Assembly (NCBI RefSeq): GCF_003612015.1 | Contig: NZ_RARB01000010.1 | Span: forward strand, 146,832 to 210,831 | Reading direction: 5' to 3' | DNA: 64,000 nucleotides | Source: Pantoea piersonii | GTDB lineage: Bacteria > Pseudomonadota > Gammaproteobacteria > Enterobacterales > Enterobacteriaceae | Shown here: positions 42,240-52,053 of the stretch, one piece after another | How the letters are laid out: each line of letters opens with the position of its first letter | Numbering within the stretch: position 1 is the stretch's first letter | The notes under the pieces: generated by a model | Databases searched by the model: none | What the model saw: the letters and a program-made list of their open reading frames with translations, nothing else | What the model was told of the DNA's origin: nothing | Program-made: the position numbers and the translations under genes

Positions 42240-43919
42240 ATGAAATTTCTTGGAAAGTTTTTTCTTACGGTACTGTTGCTGCTGGTGCTGAGCCTGGTGG
42301 TGATCTACGTTCTGTTGCAAACGCAATGGGGCGCGGGCTGGTTCAGTCGTTACGTGAGCGATAAAACCGCATGGCATCTCTCCCTCAGCAAGATAGAACA
42401 TAATTTCTCCTCGCCTTCGCACATCATTCTCGACAACTTCAGCTTCGGCCATGACGGCCAGCCGGCCGCGGTCGTGGCAAAACGCGTTGATCTCGGACTC
42501 GCCCTGCTGCAGTTTAGCGATCCGCTGAATTTCGGCAGCATCGAACTGCGCGACGGCATTGTGAATCTGGCGAACCTGACGCCTGGCGACGACCTGCCCT
42601 TCCAGGCCGGTCGTCTGCAGCTGAATAATATGCGCATTGACAGTCCAGATACCCCGCTGCCGCTTTCGGCTCTTCAGGTGAACGGCGGCATTATGCCCTG
42701 GAAACCCACCGCGAAGAGTATGCTGGGCAGCGACGCGCAGTTTCAAATGAGCGCTGCCGATATGACGCTCAATAACGTTTCAGGCGCTAACATCTTGATT
42801 CAGGGCAGCGTAACGCAGGGCCGTATGCTGTTCAGCAACGTCGGCGCCGATCTGGCGCGCGGTTCGATGACCGGCAGCGCCGAGCGCGACGCACAGGGCA
42901 ACTGGCTGATCCGCCAGCTCCGCCTTAACGATATTCGTCTGCAAACTACCCAAAGCCTGACCGATTTTCTGCGCCCGATTCAGGCGCTGCCTTCCGTCAC
43001 CATTAACCGTCTGGATATGACCGATGCCCGGCTTCAGGGCCCGGACTGGGCGGTCACTGACCTTGACCTGACACTGAAAAATGTCACCTGGCAAGGCGAC
43101 GACTGGCGCAGCGACGACGGTTCGCTGTCGCTGAATGCCAGCAACTTTATTAATGGCCGCTTTGAGCTGAACGATCCGATTCTTAATCTCAACCTGTCGC
43201 CGCAGGGCATCGCGCTTACCCAGTTCAGCTCGCGCTGGGCTAACGGCGTCATCCGCGCCGACGGTAGCTGGAGCCGCAGCGATAAACGTCTGACGCTGAA
43301 TAATCTGGCGGTCGCCGGGCTGGAGTACACCCTGCCGGAGACGTGGCGCGATCGCTGGCAGGCGACGCTGCCAGAATGGCTCGATACGCTGGAGATCAAA
43401 CGCCTCACCTCCAATCGCAACCTGATTATCGATATCAATTCGGCGTTTCCTTTCCAGATGACCTCGCTGGACGGCAGCGGTGAAAACCTGCTGCTGGCGC
43501 GTCAGCATCAGTGGGGGATCTGGTCAGGCAAGCTGAGCCTCAACGCGGCGGAAGCGACCTTTAACCGCGCCGACCTGCGTCATCCGTCGCTGTCGCTGAA
43601 CGCCGACGACCGGCAGATTCAGGTGACGGAGCTGAGCGCCTTTAGCGGCAACGGATTACTGGAAGGCTCGGCCAGCGTCGGTCAGCAGCCGGATCGCCCG
43701 GTCGCGCTGACGCTGAAGGGCCAGGCGGTTCCCGCCAGCGTGTTGCAAAACTGGGGCTGGCCCGCTCTGCCAGCAAGCGGCCCCAGCAATTTCCAGCTTC
43801 AGCTGAACGCCTCGCTAAAGGCGGGCGCGCCGCTGAAATCCTCAGCGAACGGCTCGCTGTCGCTGCGCACCGATACCCAGCAGATCCAGCAGCAGATGCA
43901 GGCGGGCGAGGTAAGATAA
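42240..43919 (+). CDS. yicH: AsmA-family protein YicH
   Basis: 559 aa, E. coli YicH 569. One N-terminal membrane helix (FFLTVLLLLVLSLVVIYVLL), then a large periplasmic beta-rich region of the AsmA-like/repeating beta-groove type: FSSPSHIILDNFSFGHDGQPAAVVAKRVDL, LQGPDWAVTDLDLTL and LAGLEYTLPETW-like motifs. AsmA relatives (TamB, YhdP, YdbH) carry phospholipids between membranes, so a lipid-transfer or envelope role is inferred. ATG 42240 fits the E. coli start; 42231 is an alternative three codons upstream. Confidence 0.93.
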   Translation: MKFLGKFFLTVLLLLVLSLVVIYVLLQTQWGAGWFSRYVSDKTAWHLSLSKIEHNFSSPSHIILDNFSFGHDGQPAAVVAKRVDLGLALLQFSDPLNFGSIELRDGIVNLANLTPGDDLPFQAGRLQLNNMRIDSPDTPLPLSALQVNGGIMPWKPTAKSMLGSDAQFQMSAADMTLNNVSGANILIQGSVTQGRMLFSNVGADLARGSMTGSAERDAQGNWLIRQLRLNDIRLQTTQSLTDFLRPIQALPSVTINRLDMTDARLQGPDWAVTDLDLTLKNVTWQGDDWRSDDGSLSLNASNFINGRFELNDPILNLNLSPQGIALTQFSSRWANGVIRADGSWSRSDKRLTLNNLAVAGLEYTLPETWRDRWQATLPEWLDTLEIKRLTSNRNLIIDINSAFPFQMTSLDGSGENLLLARQHQWGIWSGKLSLNAAEATFNRADLRHPSLSLNADDRQIQVTELSAFSGNGLLEGSASVGQQPDRPVALTLKGQAVPASVLQNWGWPALPASGPSNFQLQLNASLKAGAPLKSSANGSLSLRTDTQQIQQQMQAGEVR

Positions 43920-43950
43920 ACGCTCATGCCAGCGGCCGCGCCGCCAGACA

Positions 43951-43976
43951 AAAGGGCCGATGATTCGGCCCTTTTT
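43951..43976 (+). terminator. bidirectional terminator between yicH and fabY
   Basis: AAAGGGCCGA - TGAT - TCGGCCCTTTTT, between convergent stops; A-run and T-run flank the stem, so it can serve both genes. Confidence 0.85.
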
Positions 43977-43978
43977 AT

Positions 43979-44926
43979 TTAGTTGATGCGCGCGCCGGAA
44001 CCACCCTCTTCCAGCGGCTCGTCGGGATCGGCGGGCAGCACGATATAGACGCCTTCAAACACTGCGCCCAGCTCCTCATTGCCGAACAGCTCGACTTCAA
44101 GGCGTACGCGCGCTTTGCGGCCGCGCGCCAGTCGATCGAGATCGCCGCTCATGGAGCCAATATCGGCAGTCGCGCCCGGACGTCCGGTAATCGGTTTGCT
44201 GTAGCGAATATGGGCATCGGCCAGGATAATGGTGCCGCCAAGATGGCGTTCGCGCAGCAGCAGCCAGATCAGCCCCCAACCGGTCAGGGTCGCCAGCGAG
44301 AAGAGACTGCCTGCAAAAAGCGTATGGTGCGGATTCTGGTTGCCGGTTTCCGGCATGGTGGTAATAAATTTCTGGCCGGTGAACTGCAAAATCCGCACGC
44401 CCATCTTTTCGCTGAGCGGAATATTGTCATACCAGGCCTGCTGTAATTGCCCGCACCAGTCGGCGCGATGCAGGATATCGTCCAGCGTCACCACCGGTTT
44501 GATCATCAGAAAGTGGCGCAACGGCGTGGTTTGCGGCGCGGTGATCTCACCCTGATTGATGTAGCCCAGCTTGGCAAAGAATTCGACCGCATCTTCACGC
44601 GCGGCGCAGGTGACGCGCTTGACGCCTTCCTGACGGGCAACCGACTCCAGCGTCATCGCCACCAGCGTGCCCAGCCCTTTGCCCTGGACAGAAGGATGTA
44701 CGGCGAGGAAGCGAATCGACGCTTCGTTGTCGGCATTGATATAGAGCCGCCCGGCGGCCACCGGCTGGCCATGTTCGTCCACCACCATCTGATGGTGCGC
44801 CAGCGCGTCCCAGCCGTCCCGCTCCGAACCCTGAGGCTGGCGCAGCGGCTTGCGTAACATTTCCCAGCGGAACTGGTAGTACATATCCAGCTCTTCCGCA
44901 GTTTGCGGTACCCGAAGATGATACAT
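43979..44926 (-). CDS. fabY: FabY/YiiD: GNAT acetyltransferase fused to a thioesterase-like domain
   Basis: 315 aa from the chosen ATG ([14 protein letters not shown]). N-terminal GNAT domain with the acetyl-CoA motif [14 protein letters not shown] (about 76-89) and a C-terminal hotdog YiiD_C domain ([27 protein letters not shown]). E. coli YiiD contributes to initiating fatty-acid synthesis, reported as malonyl-ACP decarboxylase activity. A GTG at 44989, overlapping the dtd stop as GTGA, would add 21 residues; E. coli also has a poorly conserved N-terminal extension, so the start is not settled. Confidence 0.9.
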   Translation of the reverse strand: MYHLRVPQTAEELDMYYQFRWEMLRKPLRQPQGSERDGWDALAHHQMVVDEHGQPVAAGRLYINADNEASIRFLAVHPSVQGKGLGTLVAMTLESVARQEGVKRVTCAAREDAVEFFAKLGYINQGEITAPQTTPLRHFLMIKPVVTLDDILHRADWCGQLQQAWYDNIPLSEKMGVRILQFTGQKFITTMPETGNQNPHHTLFAGSLFSLATLTGWGLIWLLLRERHLGGTIILADAHIRYSKPITGRPGATADIGSMSGDLDRLARGRKARVRLEVELFGNEELGAVFEGVYIVLPADPDEPLEEGGSGARIN

Positions 44927-44985
44927 AAAGTGGTTCTCTCGTTCAGAGCCTGCATGGCCGATCCCGTGCTGCTCGGCTGCCAGCC

Positions 44986-45423
44986 TCACACCTGTAACCA
45001 GAAGGTGACAGGACCATCATTGACCAGCGCGACCTGCATATCGGCAGCAAAGCGTCCGTTGGCGGTGGTCACGCCCTGGCGACGACAGCAGTCGCTGAAA
45101 TATTCATACAGGCGGTTAGCCTCATCGGGCGCCGCGCCGCGTGAAAAAGAGGGACGCATCCCTTTCTGCGTATCCGCCGCCAGCGTAAACTGCGACACCA
45201 CCAGCACGCTGCCGCCCGCCTGCTGGACGTTAAGGTTCATTTTCCCCTGCTCGTCGCTGAAAATACGGTAGCCCAGCACCTTTTCCGCCAGCCTTTCGGC
45301 GCGCTTCTCATCGTCCTCTTTTTCCACACCCAACAGCACCAGCAGGCCGGGACCGATTTCGCCGACCACCGTGCGATCTACGCTTACGCTGGCGCTGAGT
45401 ACTCGTTGTATCAACGCAATCAT
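44986..45423 (-). CDS. dtd: D-aminoacyl-tRNA deacylase
   Basis: Hydrolyses D-aminoacyl-tRNA, and Gly-tRNA(Ala), for translational proofreading. 145 aa. [33 protein letters not shown] at the N-terminus, active-site [21 protein letters not shown], and the cross-subunit Gly-cisPro motif [11 protein letters not shown] at the end. Start overlaps the yihY stop as ATGA. Confidence 0.97.
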   Translation of the reverse strand: MIALIQRVLSASVSVDRTVVGEIGPGLLVLLGVEKEDDEKRAERLAEKVLGYRIFSDEQGKMNLNVQQAGGSVLVVSQFTLAADTQKGMRPSFSRGAAPDEANRLYEYFSDCCRRQGVTTANGRFAADMQVALVNDGPVTFWLQV

Positions 45424-46292
45424 GCAACCTCTCGTTCTTTTTCGCCTTCCTGCTGTTTCAACTGGCGATAATCGCCCAGCGTCACGGTGATTTCCGCGCC
45501 CAGCAACACAATACACCAGGTCCAGTAGACCCAGAGAAACAGGATTGGAATAACCGCCAGCACGCCATAAATCAACTGGTATGAAGGAAACATCGTAACA
45601 TAGAGGGCAAAGCCCTTTTTACCCAGCTCAAACAGCGCGCCCGCCACCAGCGCGCCGATAAGGGCATCGCGCGACGGCACGCTGCGCGTCGGCACAATGC
45701 TGTAAAGCAGCCAGAACGCGAACCAGGAGAGCAACAGCGGGAAAACCCGCAGCACCTGATCGATGATGCCGTAAACGCCGCTGGCGCTGACCCAGCGCAG
45801 CGACAGCAGGTAGGAGCTGATCGCCAGGCTGGCACCAGCCAGCAGCGGCCCCAGCGTCAGGATCATCCAGTAAACGGCGAAGGAGTACACCAACGGACGC
45901 TTCTTATGGCTGCGCCAGATTGTGTTGAGCGACGTATCGACCGAATGCATCAACAGCAGCGCGGTGATAATCAGCCCTACCGCGCCCAGCGCCGTCATGC
46001 GATGCACGTTAGCGACGAACTGATCCAGATAGCGCTGCACCACATTGCCCGCCGCCGGAACGAAATTGGTAAAGATAAAATTTTTCAGCTGAACGCTGAC
46101 TTCAGAAAAGACCGGAAACGCGGAGAAAAGCGCAAATACCACAGCGATCAGCGGCACCAGCGCCAGCAAAGAGACAAAGGCCAGGTTCCCGGCCTGCGTC
46201 GTCATATTGTCCTCGTCGATGCGTTTCCACAGCAGCCTGAGCCACAACCAGAGGGCGTGGCAGTTCGAAATAAAGGGGCGTGACGTCATCAT
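45420..46292 (-). CDS. yihY: YihY/BrkB-family inner membrane protein
   Basis: 290 aa with six hydrophobic segments. [39 protein letters not shown] at the N-terminus, [33 protein letters not shown] and [27 protein letters not shown] are the UPF0761 pattern. Once misassigned as RNase BN; function unknown. Tandem ATGs (46292, 46289) directly abut the yihX stop. Confidence 0.93.
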   Translation of the reverse strand: MMTSRPFISNCHALWLWLRLLWKRIDEDNMTTQAGNLAFVSLLALVPLIAVVFALFSAFPVFSEVSVQLKNFIFTNFVPAAGNVVQRYLDQFVANVHRMTALGAVGLIITALLLMHSVDTSLNTIWRSHKKRPLVYSFAVYWMILTLGPLLAGASLAISSYLLSLRWVSASGVYGIIDQVLRVFPLLLSWFAFWLLYSIVPTRSVPSRDALIGALVAGALFELGKKGFALYVTMFPSYQLIYGVLAVIPILFLWVYWTWCIVLLGAEITVTLGDYRQLKQQEGEKEREVA

Positions 46293-46889
46293 TCAGCGAT
46301 GGCTTGCCAGCCAGGTCGGCACGGTTTTGCTATCGGTGACCAGCACGCTCCTGATGCCCAGCGCCTCGGCAGCCGCAATGTTATCCGCATTGTCGTCAAA
46401 GAAGATCGCCTGATCGGCATGGTAGCCTTCTTGCTGCAGCACATGCTCAAAGATGCGCGCTTCAGGCTTGCGCATCCCTAACTCCTGCGACAGGTAGACC
46501 ACGTCCGCCGCCGCTCGCACCTCAGGATATTGCGTTGGCCAGAACTCCGTATGCAGCCTGTTGGTGTTAGAGAGGATCACCACACGGTGGCCGTCGGCGC
46601 GCAGCTGATTCATCAGCGCCAGTGTCTCGGCGCGCGCCTCCATAAATACCGCCTGCCAGCCCGCCACGAACTGTTCGTAGCTCAGCGCGATATCAAGCTG
46701 TTCACACAGCTTTGCGGCGAAATGCTCGTCGCTAATTTCACCGCGCTCGTGCTGCTCAAATGCCTCATCCATATGGAAGCGGCTTTGCAACAGCGCCAGC
46801 GGTACGCGGCCAAGGTCACTCCAGACGCCCAGCACACGGTTAAAATCGATATCAACAATCACATTGCCTAAATCAAAAATGTACAACAT
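46293..46889 (-). CDS. yihX: alpha-D-glucose-1-phosphate phosphatase YihX (HAD family)
   Basis: 198 aa, E. coli 199. HAD motif I MLYIFDLGNVIVDIDFNRVL, motif II VVILSNTNR, motif III with Lys in LGMRKPEARIFEHVL, motif IV IFFDDNADNIAAA. E. coli YihX dephosphorylates glucose-1-phosphate. ATG 46889 has GAGGAG upstream; an upstream in-frame start at 46922 is not conserved. Heads the yihX-yihY-dtd-fabY operon. Confidence 0.95.
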   Translation of the reverse strand: MLYIFDLGNVIVDIDFNRVLGVWSDLGRVPLALLQSRFHMDEAFEQHERGEISDEHFAAKLCEQLDIALSYEQFVAGWQAVFMEARAETLALMNQLRADGHRVVILSNTNRLHTEFWPTQYPEVRAAADVVYLSQELGMRKPEARIFEHVLQQEGYHADQAIFFDDNADNIAAAEALGIRSVLVTDSKTVPTWLASHR

Positions 46890-47064
46890 GTCGTTACTCC
46901 TCTGATTCCCTGGATCATTCACTCTAGCGGCAAAAACAGGGACTGAACAGGTAACAGGCAGGAGAAAAGTCCGTTATGGAAGCTGGCGCATGCGGGCTTA
47001 ACGCGCGCAGGCTGCGGGCTGGGCTATCGCAACAGGGTAAACAGAATCAGAATGGCGGCAGGAA

Positions 47065-47093
47065 TAAAAAAGCCCCGGTAAACGGGGCTTTTT
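47065..47093 (-). terminator. Rho-independent terminator of bipA
   Basis: AGCCCCG - TTTAC - CGGGGCT followed by TTTTTTATT on the minus strand, 17 bases past the bipA stop. Confidence 0.88.
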
Positions 47094-47109
47094 ATCAAGG
47101 CGAAACGTC

Positions 47110-48930
47110 TTACTCTTTCGGACCGCGAGACGCGCGTTTGCGGTCGTTCTCGGTCAGATGACGTTTACGGATACGGACTGACTGCGGCGTCACTTCTACC
47201 AGCTCGTCGTCATCGATGAATTCGATGGCCTGCTCAAGGGTCATCTTCACCGGCGGCACCAGGGTAGTCGCTTCATCCGTACCGGAAGCACGCATGTTGG
47301 TCAGCTTCTTACCGGTCAGGCAGTTAACGGTCAGGTCGTTAGAACGGCTGTGAATACCGATGATCTGGCCTTCATAGACTTCTGCGCCGTGACCCAGGAA
47401 CAGCTTGCCGCGATCCTGCAGACCGAACAGGGCGAAGGCTACCGCTTTACCCTGACCGTTAGAGATCAGCACGCCGTTCTGACGCTGGCCCACTTCGCCC
47501 GGACGAATGTCGTCGTAGTGGCTGAAGGTGGAGTAAAGCAGACCGGTACCTGAAGTCATGGTCATGAATTCGTTACGGAAGCCGATCAGACCACGGCTCG
47601 GGATAACGTAGTCAAGACGCACGCGACCTTTACCATCCGGATCCATGTTTTTCAGATCGCCTTTACGCTCGCCCATGGCTTGCATAACCGCGCCCTGATT
47701 GTTCTCTTCGATATCCAGCGTGACGTTCTCGAACGGCTCTTGTTTACGGCCGTCGATTTCACGGAAGATAACTTTCGGACGGGATACCGCCAGCTCGAAG
47801 CCTTCGCGACGCATGTTTTCGATCAGCACCGACAGGTGCAGTTCGCCACGGCCGGATACGCGGAACGCGTCCGCATCTTCAGTCTCTTCAACGCGCAGCG
47901 CTACGTTGTGCACCAGCTCTTTGTTCAGGCGCTCAAGGATCTGACGCGAGGTCACATACTTGCCTTCCTGACCGCAGAACGGCGAGGTGTTGACGTTGAA
48001 GAACATGGTTACGGTCGGCTCATCGACGCTCAGCGCTGGCAGCGCCTCTACATTCTGCGGATCGCAGATAGTATCGGAGATGTTCAGCTCGCCCAGACCA
48101 GTGATCGCCACGATATCGCCCGCTTCCGCCAGGTCAGTATCGATACGCTCCAGGCCGAGGTGACCCAGCACTTTGCCAACTTTACCGTTGCGCGTTTTGC
48201 CTTCGCTGTCGACAACAGTAACCTGCTGGTTCGGCTTGATTTTACCGCGCTTGATGCGGCCGATGCCGATCACGCCCAGGTAGTTGTTGTAGTCCAGCTG
48301 CGAAATCTGCATCTGCAGCGGCGCGTCAACTTCAACCTGCGGCGGAGAAACGTGCTCAACGATCGCCTGATAAAGCGGGGTCATATCTTCAGCCATGTCG
48401 GTGTGATCCAGACCGGCGATGCCCTGCAGCGCAGACGCGTAAATAATTGGGAAATCAAGCTGCTCGTCGGTTGCGTCCAGGTTGACGAACAGGTCGAATA
48501 CCTGGTCAACAACCCAGTCAGGACGTGCGCCCGGACGGTCAATCTTGTTGATGACAACGATCGGCTTCAAACCATGGGCAAAGGCTTTTTTGGTCACGAA
48601 GCGGGTTTGCGGCATAGGGCCATCCATCGCATCGACAACCAACAGCACCGAATCCACCATGGACATGACGCGCTCTACCTCACCGCCAAAGTCGGCGTGT
48701 CCTGGGGTATCAACGATGTTGATACGGTAGTCATTCCATTTGATGGCGGTGTTTTTAGCGAGGATAGTAATCCCACGCTCTTTCTCCAAATCGTTGGAGT
48801 CCATCACACGCTCAGTCGCTTCGGTACGTGCGTCAAAGGTACCGGACTGTTGCAGCAGTTTATCAACCAGGGTGGTCTTACCATGGTCTACGTGCGCGAT
48901 GATGGCGATGTTACGCAAATTTTCGATCAC
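47110..48930 (-). CDS. bipA: ribosome-associated GTPase BipA/TypA
   Basis: 606 aa translational GTPase involved in 50S assembly and stress or cold adaptation. G1 [16 protein letters not shown]2 ERGITI, G3 [11 protein letters not shown]4 [13 protein letters not shown]; then domain II, EF-G-like domains III and V, and the BipA-specific C-terminal domain with [13 protein letters not shown] and [21 protein letters not shown] split here. The start codon is GTG at 48930, with TGAGGC upstream. Divergent from glnA. Confidence 0.98.
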   Translation of the reverse strand: MIENLRNIAIIAHVDHGKTTLVDKLLQQSGTFDARTEATERVMDSNDLEKERGITILAKNTAIKWNDYRINIVDTPGHADFGGEVERVMSMVDSVLLVVDAMDGPMPQTRFVTKKAFAHGLKPIVVINKIDRPGARPDWVVDQVFDLFVNLDATDEQLDFPIIYASALQGIAGLDHTDMAEDMTPLYQAIVEHVSPPQVEVDAPLQMQISQLDYNNYLGVIGIGRIKRGKIKPNQQVTVVDSEGKTRNGKVGKVLGHLGLERIDTDLAEAGDIVAITGLGELNISDTICDPQNVEALPALSVDEPTVTMFFNVNTSPFCGQEGKYVTSRQILERLNKELVHNVALRVEETEDADAFRVSGRGELHLSVLIENMRREGFELAVSRPKVIFREIDGRKQEPFENVTLDIEENNQGAVMQAMGERKGDLKNMDPDGKGRVRLDYVIPSRGLIGFRNEFMTMTSGTGLLYSTFSHYDDIRPGEVGQRQNGVLISNGQGKAVAFALFGLQDRGKLFLGHGAEVYEGQIIGIHSRSNDLTVNCLTGKKLTNMRASGTDEATTLVPPVKMTLEQAIEFIDDDELVEVTPQSVRIRKRHLTENDRKRASRGPKE

Positions 48931-49077
48931 AACTTTGCCTCAGGCATTAGAAATAGCGCGCTATTGTACACGGATTAAGCGGGATACTGAACACGATCAC
49001 ACTTCTCACCTGAAGTTTATTGCACTGACGGAAATTTGCGCTGGCTGCGGTGCACTTAATGCACTAAGTTGGAGTAA

Positions 49078-49094
49078 TGCACCATATTGGTGCT
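49078..49094 (+). promoter_or_regulatory. NtrC enhancer site 1 of glnA
   Basis: TGCACCATATTGGTGCT, near-perfect match to the NtrC palindrome TGCACCA-n3-TGGTGCA. Centre 32 bases from site 2, as in E. coli. Confidence 0.9.
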
Positions 49095-49109
49095 TAAATT
49101 TGCCGGCAA

Positions 49110-49126
49110 AGCACGCTTTTGGTGCA
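49110..49126 (+). promoter_or_regulatory. NtrC enhancer site 2 of glnA
   Basis: AGCACGCTTTTGGTGCA. Its centre lies about 97 bases before the -12 GC of the sigma-54 promoter, i.e. near -108. Confidence 0.88.
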
Positions 49127-49200
49127 AAAAAGTCAGACTGGTGCATCTCCCCGGCAACAAAAGAGTGCGCACAGGCCCGATTTAGTCGCTTTGAAAAAAG

Positions 49201-49219
49201 TTGGCATAAAATTCGCTTT
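49201..49219 (+). promoter_or_regulatory. sigma-54 promoter of glnA (glnAp2-like)
   Basis: TTGGCATAAAATTCGCTTT has GG (-24) and GC (-12) with the required 10 bases between; nearly identical to the E. coli promoter. It leaves a leader of about 138 bases. Confidence 0.9.
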
Positions 49220-49365
49220 ATCTTTTTTAAGCGAAAACAGCAGTTGCACGACAGTTGCAGAGCTTGCCGAGATCGGTTGGTTGGGAATGGCGGTCAGACA
49301 CACTGGAATTCAGACGACGCAGCCACTCACCACGATGATAATGACCCTTTCCAGGAGAGTTGAGT

Positions 49366-50775
49366 ATGTCCGCTGAACACGTTCTGTCGATGATGAACGA
49401 GCACGAAGTTAAGTTTGTTGACCTGCGTTTTACCGATACCAAAGGTAAAGAACAGCACGTTACTATCCCTGCTCACCAGGTTAACGCTGACTTTTTCGAA
49501 GAAGGCAAAATGTTTGATGGCTCCTCTATCGGCGGCTGGAAAGGCATTAACGAATCAGACATGGTGCTGATGCCGGACGCAACGACTGCGGTACTGGACC
49601 CGTTCTTCGAAGACCCGACGCTGATCATCCGTTGTGACATCCTCGAGCCAGGCACAATGCAGGGCTACGATCGTGACCCGCGCTCCATCGCCAAACGCGC
49701 TGAAGAGTATCTGCGCTCTTCCGGCATCGCCGACACCGTACTCTTTGGACCGGAGCCGGAATTCTTCCTGTTCGACGACATTCGTTTCGGCTCTTCTACC
49801 TCCGGCTCGCATGTCGCTATCGATGATATCGAAGCGGCCTGGAACACCGGCAAAGAGTACGAAGGCGGCAACAAAGGCCACCGTCCTGGTCTGAAAGGCG
49901 GCTACTTCCCGGTTCCGCCGGTCGACTCTTCGCAGGACATCCGCTCCGCCATGTGTCTGACCATGGAACAGATGGGCCTGGTTGTTGAAGCGCACCACCA
50001 CGAAGTGGCGACCGCAGGTCAGAACGAAGTGGCGACCCGCTTCAACACCATGACCAAAAAAGCGGACGAAATTCAGATCTACAAATATGTCGTGCATAAC
50101 GTCGCGCACGCCTACGGTAAAACCGCGACCTTTATGCCGAAGCCGATGTTCGGCGATAACGGTTCTGGCATGCACTGCCATATGTCGCTCTCTAAAGGCG
50201 GCGTAAACCTGTTCGCAGGCGACAAATACGGCGGCCTGTCTGAAACCGCGCTGTTCTACATCGGCGGTATCATTAAGCACGCAAAAGCGATCAACGCCCT
50301 GGCGAACCCGACCACCAACTCCTATAAGCGTCTGGTACCTGGCTACGAAGCGCCGGTTATGCTGGCTTACTCTGCCCGTAACCGCTCCGCCTCTATCCGT
50401 ATCCCGGTTGTTGCCAGCCCGAAAGCGCGTCGTATCGAAGCGCGCTTCCCGGATCCGGCCGCTAACCCGTACCTGGCGTTCACCGCGCTGCTGATGGCTG
50501 GCCTGGACGGCGTGATCAATAAGATCCACCCGGGCGATGCGATGGATAAAAACCTGTACGATCTGCCGCCGGAAGAAGAAGCGGAGATTCCAAAAGTTGC
50601 AGGTTCGCTGGAAGAAGCGCTGAACGCGCTGAACGAAGATCGCGAGTTCCTGACCCGCGGCGGCGTATTCACCGACGATGCCATCGATGCCTATATCGAA
50701 CTGCGTAAAGTTGAGAACGATCGCGTTCGCATGACGCCGCACCCGGTTGAGTTCGAACTGTACTACAGCGTTTAA
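49366..50775 (+). CDS. glnA: glutamine synthetase (type I)
   Basis: ATP-dependent glutamine formation from glutamate and ammonia; dodecamer. 469 aa, identical in length to E. coli Gln[19 protein letters not shown], the metal-site [29 protein letters not shown], and the adenylylation tyrosine in [12 protein letters not shown] (about 398), so GlnE control is expected. ATG 49366 has AGGAGAG upstream; the in-frame TTG two codons earlier is not needed. Regulated by NtrC and sigma-54 from the sites above. Confidence 0.99.
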   Translation: MSAEHVLSMMNEHEVKFVDLRFTDTKGKEQHVTIPAHQVNADFFEEGKMFDGSSIGGWKGINESDMVLMPDATTAVLDPFFEDPTLIIRCDILEPGTMQGYDRDPRSIAKRAEEYLRSSGIADTVLFGPEPEFFLFDDIRFGSSTSGSHVAIDDIEAAWNTGKEYEGGNKGHRPGLKGGYFPVPPVDSSQDIRSAMCLTMEQMGLVVEAHHHEVATAGQNEVATRFNTMTKKADEIQIYKYVVHNVAHAYGKTATFMPKPMFGDNGSGMHCHMSLSKGGVNLFAGDKYGGLSETALFYIGGIIKHAKAINALANPTTNSYKRLVPGYEAPVMLAYSARNRSASIRIPVVASPKARRIEARFPDPAANPYLAFTALLMAGLDGVINKIHPGDAMDKNLYDLPPEEEAEIPKVAGSLEEALNALNEDREFLTRGGVFTDDAIDAYIELRKVENDRVRMTPHPVEFELYYSV

Positions 50776-50916
50776 TCTTTATTCTGCACAGGTCGCGTTG
50801 CCGCTCCAGGCGGCAACAGGAAAGATCCCGAGGCTGCTAACGCAGCGGCGACGCGCAAGGCGCAGAAGATTTTTGTTGCCGTGGAAACTTTAGCCCATCT
50901 CCGGATGGGCTTTTTT
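50776..50916 (+). ncRNA. glnZ: glnA 3' UTR with terminator; candidate GlnZ-type sRNA
   Basis: 140 bases between the glnA stop and a strong intrinsic terminator (50892-50916). In E. coli and Salmonella an sRNA, GlnZ, is released by RNase E from exactly this 3' UTR and links nitrogen status to carbon metabolism. Position and Hfq-type terminator with six T support a homologue here. The 5' end cannot be placed by eye, and I did not compare the seed sequence. Confidence 0.5.
50892..50916 (+). terminator. Rho-independent terminator of glnA
   Basis: AGCCCATC - TCCG - GATGGGCT followed by TTTTT. Confidence 0.88.
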
Positions 50917-50962
50917 CGCCGCGAAATCATCGTTCAGCCGTCTGGAAACAGGCGCGGAAGAG

Positions 50963-50984
50963 TATAATGCACTGAATTAGTGCA
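50963..50984 (+). promoter_or_regulatory. glnL promoter -10 with overlapping NtrC operator
   Basis: A consensus TATAAT (50963-50968) runs straight into TGCACTGAATTAGTGCA (50968-50984), a good NtrC palindrome. In E. coli NtrC represses glnLp from a site in this position. The -35 is poor. Confidence 0.8.
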
Positions 50985-50996
50985 GAGGAACGCTGT

Positions 50997-52046
50997 ATGG
51001 CAACTGGCTCCCTGCCCGACGCGGGGCAAATTCTCAACTCTCTGATAAACAGTATCCTGCTGGTGGACGACGAACTGGTCATTCACTATGCCAATCCGGC
51101 GGCGCAGCAGTTACTGGCGCAAAGCTCACGCAAACTGTTCGGCACGCCGTTGCCCGACCTGACGGGTTACTTTTCGCTGAATATCGAGGTAATGCGCGAG
51201 AATCTGGAGGCTGGCCAGGGTTTTACCGACAGCGAAGTGACTTTGGTGGTCGATGGCCGCGCGCATGTAATGGCGCTGACGGCGCAACGGCTGCCGGACA
51301 GCTTTATTCTGCTGGAGATGGCGCCGATGGATAACCAGCGCCGTCTCAGCCAGGAGCAGCTTCAGCATGCGCAGCAGGTCGCGGCGCGCGATCTGGTGCG
51401 TGGACTCGCGCATGAAATTAAAAATCCGCTCGGCGGACTACGCGGCGCGGCGCAGCTGTTATCTCGTGCCCTGCCCGATCCGTCGCTAAACGAATACACC
51501 AAAGTCATTATCGAGCAGGCGGACCGTCTGCGTAACCTGGTCGATCGACTGCTCGGCCCGCAGCAGCCTGGCATGCATATTACGCAGAGCATTCATCAGG
51601 TAGCGGAGCGCGTAGTAAATCTGGTGTCGATGGAGCTGCCGGAAAATGTCGCGCTGGTGCGCGATTACGATCCCAGCCTGCCGGAGCTGCCACACGATCC
51701 CGATCAGATTGAGCAGGTGTTGCTGAATGTGGTGCGCAACGCGCTGCAGGCGCTGGGCAAAGATGGCGGCACTATTATTTTGCGCACCCGCACCGCCTTT
51801 CAGCTCACGCTGCACGGCACGCGCTACCGGCTGGCGGCGCGCATCGACGTTGAGGATGACGGCCCGGGTATTCCGGCCCAGCTACAGGATACGCTGTTCT
51901 ACCCAATGGTGAGTGGACGCGAAGGCGGCACCGGCCTGGGTCTCTCTATCGCCCGTAGCCTGATTGATCAGCATTCAGGAAAAATTGAATTTAACAGTTG
52001 GCCTGGACACACCGAATTTTCGGTTTACCTGCCTATACGCCAGTGA
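50997..52046 (+). CDS. glnL: nitrogen sensor kinase NtrB (NRII)
   Basis: 349 aa cytoplasmic histidine kinase/phosphatase that acts on NtrC and is controlled by PII. N-terminal PAS domain (about 10-110); DHp H-box [17 protein letters not shown] with the phospho-His; N-box [11 protein letters not shown]-boxes [10 protein letters not shown] and [13 protein letters not shown]. Followed by glnG after seven bases. Confidence 0.98.
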   Translation: MATGSLPDAGQILNSLINSILLVDDELVIHYANPAAQQLLAQSSRKLFGTPLPDLTGYFSLNIEVMRENLEAGQGFTDSEVTLVVDGRAHVMALTAQRLPDSFILLEMAPMDNQRRLSQEQLQHAQQVAARDLVRGLAHEIKNPLGGLRGAAQLLSRALPDPSLNEYTKVIIEQADRLRNLVDRLLGPQQPGMHITQSIHQVAERVVNLVSMELPENVALVRDYDPSLPELPHDPDQIEQVLLNVVRNALQALGKDGGTIILRTRTAFQLTLHGTRYRLAARIDVEDDGPGIPAQLQDTLFYPMVSGREGGTGLGLSIARSLIDQHSGKIEFNSWPGHTEFSVYLPIRQ

Positions 52047-52053
52047 GGTTTCT

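Larger units (their letters stand above)
48931..49365 (+). promoter_or_regulatory. bipA-glnA intergenic control region
   Basis: 435 bases without a gene, rich in TGCAC/GTGCA half-sites (around 49020, 49051, 49061, 49078-49094, 49110-49126, 49140). It contains the two strong NtrC sites and the sigma-54 promoter listed separately, plus weaker NtrC-like half-sites on both flanks. The layout follows glnAp2 of E. coli. Confidence 0.85.
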
